Shown in pieces: positions 34,055 through 45,600 of a stretch of DNA of 64,000 nt. The notes beneath the pieces were generated by a model. The model was given only the letters and a program-made list of their open reading frames with translations. It had not been told where the DNA came from and made no database searches. Within the stretch, counting starts at the first letter, position 1; each line of letters starts with the position of its first letter. Location: NCBI RefSeq assembly GCF_032854445.1, contig NC_088295.1, forward strand, positions 47,787,385 through 47,851,384, in the 5' to 3' direction. This stretch comes from Liolophura sinensis (taxonomy: Eukaryota > Mollusca > Polyplacophora > Chitonida > Chitonidae). The position numbers were made by a program, and so were the translations under genes.

Positions 34055-34183
34055 TGACGTCACAATCCCTCACATAGAAAAAGTTACGTAAACAATACAA
34101 CGTTTTTTTCGAAAACATTGAACAAAAGGAGTGACGTCATAGTTACATTACGTGAATCACAAGCTCAAAACTGGATGACGTCA
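34055..34183. promoter_or_regulatory. Cluster of CRE / bZIP sites
   Basis: Three perfect palindromic TGACGTCA sites lie at 34055-34062, 34132-34139 and 34176-34183, plus the palindrome TTACGTAA at 34084-34091. TGACGTCA is the consensus for CREB/ATF factors. TTACGTAA is a C/EBP- or PAR-bZIP-type site. The cluster lies just upstream of a possible first exon ending at donor 34306 and about 380 bp upstream of exon 34567-34691, so it may be the promoter of that gene. Confidence 0.6.
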
Positions 34184-34566
34184 TAGTCGTTGGCAAGGAC
34201 TAGTTACATAGAAACCATTGAGTGATGCTTTCATTTGTGAAAATGAACGTGTTACCTCTGCTAGTAGTCACTGTTCTACTGTGTCGCTAGATAGCTTAAA
34301 GAAAGAGTAAGTATCAACTTTAAACGTTTTAAGACAACCATCATCGGATGTTTATTGTAAATTAAGGTATAACCAGCGGTGAAAAACATCATCTAGCCTA
34401 TGCCTATTGTTACCTTATGTTGTCTTTTATGGTAGCATTCAGACAATAGAATCACACCTTAGAATTATGCATCTTATAATACCCGTTATTTTTTCACGTG
34501 AGCATGTTATCAGATGGTAGCATGAACAGGTGTATACTTAATATTGACCTGTCTGTTTTATCGCAG

Positions 34567-37008
34567 ATGCAGGGAGCCGACGACACTGGAAAGTGTGATA
34601 GGGAAGTTCCGGCGACTGGTCGAACTTCCGCAGCCAAAACCGCCTTGGTGGAAGCCTGCCCTTTGTGGCTGGATAAACCACCCACCAGGAGGTAAATCAC
34701 CACTTACAAATTAAATCTTCTCCCCACAGGCGATCAACTAATAACCAATATGACGCATATTCATTTAAATAAGACAATAAATATATGTGCATGTAGATTC
34801 TGTTTTTCTTCTAATCTGGGACAAAGATTCACAACTCGTATTGTAGATTTACATGTATGTCTGTTTGTATGTGTCCTTGGAATGGCGATCTTTCAACATG
34901 CTCCAGGCATTGGTGATTGTCTCTGCTGCTATAATTTGCATTGTTTGGATTTGATTTGGATGTTGTTAGAAAGTTCGAGAATATTTTAACACAGTACCAG
35001 AAGTAATTATTAAAGCAAATTTACTGCTTAGTCGCTAAGATTATGAAATATGTCCTGAGTTCTTGATTTTGGAAGAAATTGTCTTTTGTTTATCTCATTG
35101 CTGTATCTAACTTAATGTGGTAAAACTGGGAAGATTTAAGTTGCTTAAAACCAGGGGACCGCATAAGGTAGCTGGCACAACTCATGGCAAAAGGCCTCAT
35201 TGTCCTGGTGATCTACATATGACCATATACAGTGTAGACCTCTTGATCAGCAAGCGAAGCTGTGTAGGCGTAAACATATTTACATACAATATATTTTACA
35301 TTATATACATAACAAATATTACAAACGTATTGTATAATATTTTGTGTACTCGTTCATTTTGTCTGAGTTTGGGAATAGTCTTGGCTTGTAAGAATGGAGC
35401 TCCTGGTTATTTATCCTGTGTTTGCCCTGCTGATGTAGCCCCCTAATTTACTGAGTAAGCAAACTTGTCAGTCACACTGGCTTCACTCTGAATCCATATA
35501 AATATGTGTGTAGAAATGAGTCTACCGTGTGTAAGCGGAGTTACTCCCACTTCATTTTATAAAGCTATCACAATCACCCAAATGTAGTAATGAGTTTTCT
35601 TTTATTCATAGCCTACATTCAACACATGGCGGTGGTTCTGGCCATATTTTTGTTCTGGATTTGGGGAAAATCCATGAGTAAGTACCGTACAGTTATGTTT
35701 AGCTTCGCCCGTACGTTTATTGGAAAAATGCTTTATTGAATCAATGTCTCTAGCTCAACTTACTTTCTGAATATTTATTGCCTTTTGTATTTAAAATCGT
35801 AGAATTTTAAAAAAAACCTAAGACAACGTTTAATTCTTGTTATCAGGGAGACCGAGCACCATCAGAAGCAATGGGTTGAACAGGTGTTATAGAAATAAGC
35901 GTCATAAAGGTGAGTTACAGGAATTTTGGATAAAGTGAATGATCGCTATTATACCGTTGTTTATTGAGAATTGTGATAGCGGTGTAATTAAATGTTACCC
36001 CAATTTGTGTATAAACTACACTGCTGTATAAACTCAGTGTCAACAATAAATGACCGTGCAGGTCAAAGCATGTTTTAGTTTGGTATTTATTTGTTGTAGT
36101 CAAATGCGCCACGCCCGATGTACCGACAACAATGCCAAAGCCCATTGACAGTAAGTATCATTTATGTCTTTTTCCCAGTTCGTAAATTCAAATATACGTA
36201 ACGAAAGTTATAGAAAAAAAGATTCAGTATTGAATAAAAGATTGCAATAAATTTCTTAATTTTGCTATGGTGGTAAGATTTCTGTTTCGTGGTTAGAGTT
36301 TAAATCATGAAGTGTGTTATATGTATGTTATAATGACTCATATTTATCACACAAAAGGATTACTTCCGGATGACGATGTGTTCGGGAACTGCTTAAGCAG
36401 AGCTCTGGTTGCAAAAGGCAAGCCAAACATCGATGGAGAAATTTTCGTCAAACATGTAAGCGCTATAAAAAGAAATTTAAAATATGTTGGAAAAGCACAA
36501 CAGCAACTTGTAGATTTAGAACATGTAATAAAAACTTAAACTTATAATGAGTGCGCCCTGTTGGTTTATATGGATCTCTAACTGCACAAAAGTGCCAAGT
36601 TTTAATTTTGTCTGACTCAGACAGCTGCGTGCCACTTTTTTGCAGGGAAAACCGAAAGGTGAACAACGATATCGTGAGATTTTGATTGGACCTATGTCGA
36701 CCACATTTCTGGCAATCAGACAAGTGATCAGTACATTTCTTGAAATGATTCGTATTCCAAAGACCAAAGACCAAAAATGGACAACGAAGATGGGCCCGGA
36801 CCAGACCCCAGAGTTTGTTGGGGTGGCCACAGAGGGCCTCAGGTTTGCGGCCGTGCTTGTCCCGGGGGAGGGCATCAACCTTCACGTCCAGCGTCTGGGT
36901 CCAGCCAGAGGCCTGATCCGGGAGGTGTGTTACCAGACCTACCATGTGACGTACAGGGGGTTTGTACTCCAGGATGAAGGCACAACCCTCCTGTATGATT
37001 CCGGGTAG
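34567..37008 (+). CDS. Unrecognised multi-exon gene, small predicted single-pass membrane protein
   Basis: Exons 34567-34691, 35612-35677, 35847-35909, 36100-36150, 36358-36455 and 36646-37008 keep one open frame through GT/AG introns and end at TAG 37006-37008. The first exon reads in the frame CREPTTLESVIGKF...LPQPKPPWWKP and has no ATG, so an earlier exon is missing or translation starts at Met 35626. From that Met the protein has 208 residues. It begins with a hydrophobic segment (MAVVLAIFLFWIWGK), followed by a basic stretch with RRPSTIRS and then a soluble C-terminal part. The last exon could instead use donor GTAGGT at 37004 and continue. I do not recognise the family. Frame continuity over five introns is the main support. 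Confidence 0.6.
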
Positions 37009-38248
37009 GTGGGGTACGTCACGAGTTGTTCAGAATGAAAGATACTATCAAATACCACCGCCGTATATCTCCTCCAGTCTTATGGTTATTTCTACACCAG
37101 TACAAATTTAATACATCCGTACTGCCAATGAATTTCATGGAAGCTTAACCACTATCCAACTTAACCAATACCACGATAATATACTATTATATCTTCAATT
37201 AACTGATGTGTAAATCTTTTATTCTGAACAACTGCTGGTTATATAAGCTGTCCCGTCAAAAGAACTCTTTGTGGAAATTTAAATTTACGTATACACTGTA
37301 TGTGCTTTGGTAGTAAACATAGATTAAATTAAGTTTTGAAAGAGAATGTTGGAAGTTTCTGCCTGATAGACAACTGGTTATTTGCCAAGCCAGTTTCTGA
37401 CATGCTTATATAACTGGTTTCCGGATTCAGCCTTCATTGTCCGTACCTGAAGGTCCTCGGGGTCACCCAACTTTACCGTTCCAATCTGTGTGTCTGTCAT
37501 TTTCTCCGTCTGTATGCCCGTCATATTGTTTTCCAAAATAAATTCTGATTTTGACAAAAAAGGAATAATTTAAGTGTTGTGATTTGGAAAATTAAACAGG
37601 CTCTTTGATTTAAATATGAATTTGGGAACATTCAGTTTTCGATAATAACATAGACGACATTTAAATTTAAACTCGGAAGCATATCTTACATAGCGCACTG
37701 AGCTGGCCGAGTTATTAAGGCGCCCACTTCGTATGCTAACTCGGGTCATGCCACTAAGACCTAATAATGGGAAAGCTTGGCTTATGGTGTACTGTCTTCA
37801 ACGTGATGTTCAACCGTCGATGCGGAAATGGTAATGTTATTGCCCATTTTCCACGAGGTTTACTAATTTTTTTTGCCCTGAAATCGGACTGGGTGGTTAT
37901 TTCAATTATTACCACCAGGAAATGAGAAGACAACAGCATGCGATCACAAACAGGTTCCAGACCTACCTGTACAGATGATAGCGATTTGTGGTATTACAAA
38001 ATCATGCAGGTGGGCTGAGACATGGCAGCCGGTTTGTATGCACTTGGCCATCATTTGGAATTGTGTGTTCGCTATCTAGACACATGATCCACAACAATGC
38101 TAAATTTATGGATGCTGAAATATTCATTTTGACGATGTCTCCTGTTGTGAAGGCAACTAGAAAACGTTATCCTGTAAGAGTTAGACAATTCTGGATTTTT
38201 CACTGTAAAAGAAGTAGCATGGTTACAAAAACAACTGTTAGTATTTAA
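37009..38248. other. Spacer before duplication copy 2
   Basis: No convincing gene seen. The sequence runs directly into copy 2 at 38249. No transposon end or clear direct repeat marks the junction on this side. Confidence 0.5.
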
Positions 38249-38830
38249 AACAAAAGTAGGCCCCACCCCCGATTGCTACTTCTTCTGTCACAACAGCCAA
38301 TGACATCAGAGGGCCCTTGTCAGCTTACAGCAGCGCCCATAAATAAAGATAAAAGCTCTTAAGCTTCCCAGTTAAGCTTCCTGTCCAGTCATGGTTAAGG
38401 GATAACCACGTGCTGACCGGTGAACACCAACCAGTAGCTATGAAGAACACACGGCTGATTGGGGATTAAGCTACAACTATAGCCCGATCGTGACCAGTTC
38501 AAAATTAAAATCAGATTAACAGTGTAATACTATCCTTTAACAACAATCCAGCTGTTGAGAACTTTAAATCGAGAAGTGCAACTGTCGTTCACCATCTTTA
38601 TGCTCGGACCCCCAGGCAAGGAACGTACTGGCTAAACAAGCATACGCGCGCCGCACAGGCTCCAAAGATCAAGCTTGTCTAACGCTGGCAGTGATGTAAA
38701 GCGACCGTAAAGAGCGCCACATGGGCTGTAATGACTATGGATCGCATGAAAAAAAGAATTCACCACGTGGAGGATGGGCATCCACAGAAAATGACTGCAT
38801 GATAAAAATGAATTCAATTGTGTTACTTAC

Positions 38831-38896
38831 TGTACTTCCGCCGAGCCATTTGAACATCACGTCGACGATTCCATGCCGGATGGCAAGCTTGTCCAT
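38831..38896 (-). CDS. Possible first coding exon on the minus strand, copy 2
   Basis: A 22-codon exon beginning MDKLAIRHG and ending GGST, with a good start context and a consensus GTAAGT donor at its 3' edge. A gene continuing on the minus strand would extend left into 33-38.8 kb. I see no matching downstream exon there. Copy 1 has the same frame but an altered donor. Confidence 0.3.
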
Positions 38897-39892
38897 TATT
38901 TAGTCTTAGTGGCATGACCCGAGTCGGCATTTAACTGCATATGAGACAGATGCCGTAACAACTCGACCACCTCAGAGCGATATATAGAATATGCCTCCGA
39001 ATTCTCAGAAAATTTCACAAATTTTTTTCTACTGGTAAACCAAAGGTTGCGACAAAGTTTTAATGTTTTATGACATCCCTTCCCTGTGGCATCACCGTAA
39101 TCCCAGTGACCTTGACAATGTTCAAGTTTTCCTTTCAAAAATTTGCTAGTGGCGGCAGTAGCTTAACGTAAAAGTGGAGAACGACGCGTGCGCCTTAAGG
39201 AGAATGCATGCGATCACAGATAGCTGCCAGATGTATTGGTTAGTGATGTCTGGCACAGGGAAAGTATCGTGTTGTCGTGCAAAATCATGTAGGTACGCTG
39301 ACAGGTGGCGGTCAGAATTTAACTCATACGATGACAGGCGCCATTGGGGCGCCATTTGCCCAAAGGAAATCCACCGCGTTTATAATCTTCGGTATAAGCT
39401 ACGCTTAAAACGCCGTTAAATGGTAAAATGACTTCAGTATACATGCACATCATTAATTTATATTTAGGTTAAGGTAACTGTTGTCAATGGAGTGGAATAT
39501 AAATGGCGTCTATTGTCCATGCAGTTTAGGATAAACTTGTCTGCTTGTCTAAATATACTTTAACCGATATTTGCGAAACCCGTTTTGGCGTAAGGGGTTT
39601 GCAATAAAATCTGTAATTGCTGCAGTTTTTTGTTTGACGATTTCCGGTAGAAACAAGCACGATTGGCCCTCTGTACGGGTTCAGTGCAAATCAATTGTAC
39701 ACAAATACAGAGAACAAATGAACTTTTACCGTATTTAAAGACTGACCAGACAAAGAAATAATATTGCAGTCGAGAGCTGGTCATTAAGATATGTTGATCG
39801 GTTGCGAGAACAAAACGACCCTTACGTCATCTTTATCACCTATCATCACGCATGCAACTCTATTGTAAACCTGTATGTTTCCACAAAATCAC

Positions 39893-40200
39893 ATACCGGC
39901 CCGGATAGCACAGTTGGTAGAGCGTCCGCTTCTGGGCCGGTAGATCCAGGATCAATCCTTGATCCACACCTAAGACTTTAAAAGAGGAAGTTGTAACTTC
40001 CTCGCTTGGCGTTCAGCATGAAAGGGATAGACTGCTTGACCCGTATCAGTATAATGGCTCGGGCGGCGCGGCTTACTTGCCTTCGGTAAGTCGTCTCAGT
40101 GAAGCAGCACTAAATAAAAGAGCGGTGGAAATCCGTCCATTCGTCGTCATATGACTGAAAAATTGTTGAGTACGACATTAAACCCCATGCACTCACTCAC
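39893..40200 (+). mobile_element. Full-length tRNA-SINE, ACTC-tail family, copy 2 only
   Basis: A 308-bp element with a tRNA-like head (tagcacagttggtagagcg as A box, ggatcaatcc as B box) and a tail ending 'cattaaaccccatgcactca'. It is bracketed by the perfect direct repeat tccacaaaatcac (39880-39892 and 40201-40213). Copy 1 has the empty site once at 1636-1648. It belongs to the same family as the minus-strand SINE in receptor intron 2. Confidence 0.96.
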
Positions 40201-40240
40201 TCCACAAAATCACCAGTGATAAGCCATACTGCTTCCCTCC

Positions 40241-40340
40241 TGTCCGACCGTACTTTGGAAGGCCCATACCAGCAACTTGCTGATGATCGTCCGGTATCCT
40301 CTCACTGTAATACTGGCCGTCGTTGTACAAGTCAAATAAA
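40241..40340 (+). mobile_element. Decayed tRNA-SINE core fragment, copy 2
   Basis: Counterpart of the relic at 1675-1787, with the same block order and a shorter A-rich end. Confidence 0.55.
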
Positions 40341-41690
40341 TCACCTTTACAATACCAAAACAGGGATTTGAATTTTATTAAGTCACCTTCAGTTGTTAAT
40401 AGGAATTGTCTTCTACAATCTCATTTTCTTTATTGGTAAAAAGCCGGTCTTATAGGCGGACAAAAAATTATGCCCTCTGCACGAGACAAGAAATTGTACA
40501 GGTGTAATCAATAAATATCTCGCTCCCAGTATGATCCACTGGGATAAAATCGGGTAATTCAACGATCCTACATGAACTACATACGACACAAAGTATGAAC
40601 TTAAAAAGAGGTAAACCTGAGATTTTTGGGAAAACATCGCTCAGCGCAGATCTTTTGGTTATTATTTTACAAATGCTCAATTATTACCTTTCACAAAACA
40701 TCAGCCTCGTCTGTGGGTGTGTTACTGTTCAAAAATTGGTAGTGAAGTTCCTAAACTTTATGAATTGAGTAACAAATAATTAGCTTTCACATAATGCCAA
40801 CTCCATTTGTGCACGTGTTACTGTTCGAAATCGGTAATGAAGTTTTTAAACTTTATATAAAATATCTCACATATATAACTTTTTCTAATTTATAAATACA
40901 GAAAATTTGATTTGATTAGTGAATATTGATCTTCTTCCCCAAATCTCAAAAATACCCTCATTATAACAAGCACTGCAATTTCCATGCATAGTAGATGAAG
41001 AAATTTGCACGTGAGTCATTTCGATACAAGACAGACAAGGCTAAGGCCTGTATATGCTCTGCATTGATGGGATACCGGCGGAAGTCCGAAGTGGGACGTA
41101 TTACGTCATTTCAGTGACGCTGGACATTCCACTGCAGTGTCAAAATCGCGACGCCACAGTGGATAGACCAAATGCGTCACCAATAAAACCTCTGCACGCA
41201 ACATGTTTGGGCTTGCACAACACAAGACTTGTGGCGTGTCTTTATGGGAGACTCGAGGACTAGCCACTAAGGCGGTCCAAATGTATATAAATGCGAATCA
41301 GTTATCTGTTGCATCCGTGAAACAAAAATAATCAAAGTGCCATCTTCGTCGTATTTCTGATTCTATTCATACGCGCCGTAATTTCGTTCACGTCCGCACA
41401 AAACGTCTTTACAGTTTTAAACGCTGTCTGTAAGTAGTTATACATTCTACAAAGGTGCTTAATGCTAATGCAGTATAGATATTTACGTAAATTAAGCACA
41501 TGAAGAATTTCTGCCTCTTTTATTTTTTTTTTTTGGCGAACTATATATTGCGCGGAAGTGCACGGCAGTGCAGTGAAGATATCATTTTTATCAGTGAAGG
41601 AAATACTGGGATTTCACTGATATATAAATAATAAATCGTTTTCTCCCGTGACGCTGCAATGTGTGTGTACTTCATATATGTTTTATACAG

Positions 41691-41796
41691 GTCTTGATAC
41701 AGGCGGGAAGGAGTTTTACGAGTTCCCCATTCACACCACCTTCTGGGAGAGGAAAATCTGCCAGTATTCCGTTATACTATACGTTCACACATGGCA
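41691..41796 (+). other. Exon-like segment upstream of the receptor, copy 2
   Basis: 106 nt between a tttatacag acceptor and a gtaagc donor, open in the frame DTGGKEFYEFPIHTTFWERK and ending near YVHTW. Copy 1 lacks 48 nt of it in frame. It does not join in phase to the receptor exons. The gene it belongs to is unknown. Confidence 0.4.
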
Positions 41797-42683
41797 GTAA
41801 GCCTTCCTTTGATATGTGCATGACTAATTAGTATGCAGATCTTTGTATCAGTTCTTTATAGCTCAACCAACAAGACGCTTGCTTTAGTCGAAATATAACT
41901 CTTGGCATCTGGTACATTTCCTGATGCCTAACATACATCCGTACTGTTGTCGAAAAGCTGTTCGTGTTTCCGTGAAAGTCTGTTTATATGTCAAATATTG
42001 ATAGACTGCTATCGCATGCACTGGAATATGCCTTTCTATCACGTAAAGTCAACAAACACAGTTAGCATACACAGCATGGCACTTTGTAGGCCTATATGCA
42101 CATACAGAACTTGTTTATTGGAATCAAAATTAAATTGAGACAGGCGACTGAACCATCGTGAAATCTTAGAGCAAGCACGGGTATCACGAAAATCTCGCAG
42201 ATTTATTCTTGTTTCGTTGCATTGTTAATGACAGTATTGACTTAAGAAAGGTGCGCATGCAGTTTAGTAGAAAACTGCATTATTCCGGTATACGAGTATT
42301 CATTGGAGAAATCTATATGCGATTTTTTTACACCAGAATATTTCTCCAGGCTTTCAGAAAAAGTGAAAAGCAAGAAAACAATTAAATAGCAACAACCACC
42401 CCATACACCATCAACAGAACACACATGCTTCTGTCTGATCATCTAATGTGTGTATGTGCTCTGTATTTGCTTTAGGTTTTAACTATTGTCTATGCAAACT
42501 ATCACCGCACGGCAAATGCCCCAGTCCTATACTGTCAATATGTATGCGATTTAATTTCTATAACTTATAGTGACGGTTGTCTTTAATCCTTGGGTCATGT
42601 CGGTGTAATATTACTTCCATCCGATAAGTCGACTTCAGAAGGCATAGTTGTATATAGCTGCCTGCACGTGAAATGTACGAACC

Positions 42684-45600
42684 ATGCTCAAACTGATTGT
42701 GATCTCTATTATATTGGGAAATTCCATCGAGAATGAATATAGTCAGCAAGGATCAGCGCCAGGTAATGTCTGCATATTCTCTTGATTATTTAAAGATGTA
42801 TTAAAAATTAGCTTTTAACGAAGAGCCAGTATAAAAACCCAAGTAATGAATTTAATAATTTATTTATTTTCATTTTTTTTTTCAAGAAGTAATCAGTGAG
42901 ACACAACCTCTGGTCAGTTCACGTCAGTTAGGATTTTGTTCTAACTGTTCATGTAAATGCTTAAACACTACACGCCCCCTTATACCATGGCTTAAGCAGG
43001 ATTAGGTTTTAAAAAGTGCAGTGATGATCAATGATCTGAATTGTAATTTAGAGAGAAAAAACAGATCGACGACGACAGTATTCTATCTGGAAATGGCCAC
43101 ACGTAACCAATAAATTACAGCCTCTTGTCACCTTACCTCAGGCCTAAGCTGCGTAGTCACATTAACATTTTTCACCACATGCTGTCATGATGTTTCATAG
43201 GACATCTGGTTTTGTAGTACACATGTATTTCAAGAAAAGACTAGTCAGTCCAGCTTTGACCGAGATTACCATTATACCTCGTTATCACACGGTCGTCTCT
43301 GCTTTGTTTACACCCACGTCACTTGAATTTATGTCCATCGGCAAAATTTTGATGAAATCACTTATATGTATTCTCTGCGTTTTTTGACAGGACGTTTGTT
43401 GGAAACACTTACAGCGAGAAACAAAGAGCTTAAAAGCCGCACGGCGGAAGTGTGTAAAGTAGTGAGAGGTCTTAACTGGACATCGCTCAGTTTTTATACA
43501 GAATCACAATTTATGACAGGTGTGTTTGCACTTGGTCATTTGTTTACGAATGCACAATGTGTGTTCAGGGCTAATTTTAACAAATCAGTACATGTTCACG
43601 ATTACTCTGAAACACCTCAACAAACTATTTTTTTTCTTTTTTTGCTTTTTAATTGAACTAATTTTGTACATTCTCAGTTTGAGTGAATGAGTGATTTGGG
43701 TTTAACGTCGTACTTAACAATTGTTCAGTAATATGACCATGTAATAGTCCTTAGGGTGCATTTAATGTGCCTCCTTGTTGCAGGGCGGATTTCCAGCGCT
43801 TTTTTATCTAGTGCTGCTTTAACTAAGGCAGGTAACGAGCAATTATACTGATACGAGTCAACCAGTCGTTGCATTATCCCCTTAACGCTGAACACCAGGC
43901 AAGGAAGCTACGACTTCCTCTTTTAAAGTCTTAGGTGTGACCCGAACCAGGACTGACCCCGAATCTATCGACCCGAAGCGGACGTTCTACCAGCTGAGCT
44001 ATTGGGGCCGATTTTATGTCCTACTTGAACAGATATTAAATAAATGTTACAATATAAAATATTCAGAATTTCAGAATTTTGTATAAATTTTGGGTTTGGC
44101 TCATAATGTATTGAATGACTACTGCAAATGTAACTTATTGTAAACCATGTGTCTGTTTTGCCAATGTTTTCCTTTATCACTGTGGAATATATTCTGCTAC
44201 ACATTCAGCGAAGCTCCTGTTATCAACAATGTTCACTTATCAAATTTCAGAAGAGTGGAGAATGCTTTTGAAGGCGTTAACAGATGCGGGAATATTTCGC
44301 CTGACAGCATTTTCAAGGCTAGACACTGTCATTTCTCATTATCCCGTCATCAGGGACATTTTGGAAAAATCTGATGAACGATTGCATATAATTGTGTGCC
44401 CACTGGAATGTGCAGAAAGGATCATACGCTTGGTGAGTAAGATAGTTAAATGGCTTGACGACTACACGACCACTTAAGCGGCTTGGTGAGTAAGCCACTG
44501 GTTAGCTTTTTAGTTAAAGGAGAAAAAAACTTAAATATCACGAACAAGCCAGCAGTTTTATGTACTCTCAATGGCTCTGAGTCAACACGCCCCACAGCAT
44601 GAATTACAGAGTGTTAACGATGGAGGTCACCATGAACTGAGCGATTTATGCCAGCTTTGCCGTATTCAGGCCTTAGGTGTTTGGCGAGGAAATATCGCAA
44701 AATTATGCAGCAGACACCACCAGATAGTAAACAATGTGCTCTTTTCAGCCTATAGTGCCATTTTTTAAAGTTATCTTCCCCTTTAAATTATGTGGTGAGT
44801 AAAGCACAAGTTAAGCTGCTTGGAGTGTAAGCCACTAATTAAGCTGCTTGATGATAGTTATATTTATGGACTTCATGTATAGGCCTTTATGAATATTGCA
44901 TGTTCACGTGCATTTGTTCTTAATAATTGATATAGATCTAAACTACAACTTACTTTTTCATGGTGTTTTCAGATTACAAATGAAGTCACCAAAGAAAAAT
45001 TGTTCTTATCAAAGTGGCTATTCATTACTAACTCTAGCCTGTCGTTATCCACTGTGGAAAAGCTGGAAAACGTCGCATGTTTATATCGTGAGGTAAGCGA
45101 TAAGGGAATCTCATTGAGGATAACATATCTTATCTCTTCTCAACCCTTTTACCCTTTCAGATCGTTTCATTAACAATTGGTTATGGCATTTTAAAGTGGT
45201 GTATTGAATCAGATTGCGATGAGGACTATACCATTACTGTAGATCCAATGCAAACAATGTATTCTTAATTCTGTTAATATGCCAAACTGGTAATATTTGA
45301 CCAGTTCCAGTCAATATTTGTCCAAAAATGTCAATATTGCTTCTAACAATGAGGTATTGTATTTCCCGACGTGTTTGGATCTACCTGTCTAGCTGTCTGT
45401 TTCTCATCATTGCCGAAAAAATTCTTTTGTTGTTCTTTCTGAGGCATATTTTAGATTTCTTATTAACCCCTTCATTTTATCCATATTTTCCGTCAATAGT
45501 CGGAAATATTCGGGAAGACGTCGATAAAAATTCTGAGAACTCGAGATGAGCTTAGGGCCCCCATTTCGTGCTCTTCCTCCAACAAAGTTTTTTTAATGGC

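Noticed and set aside
39893-39970. True tRNA gene
   Set aside because: The tRNA-like head lacks a clean cloverleaf acceptor stem, continues into a SINE body and tail, and is bracketed by a target duplication.
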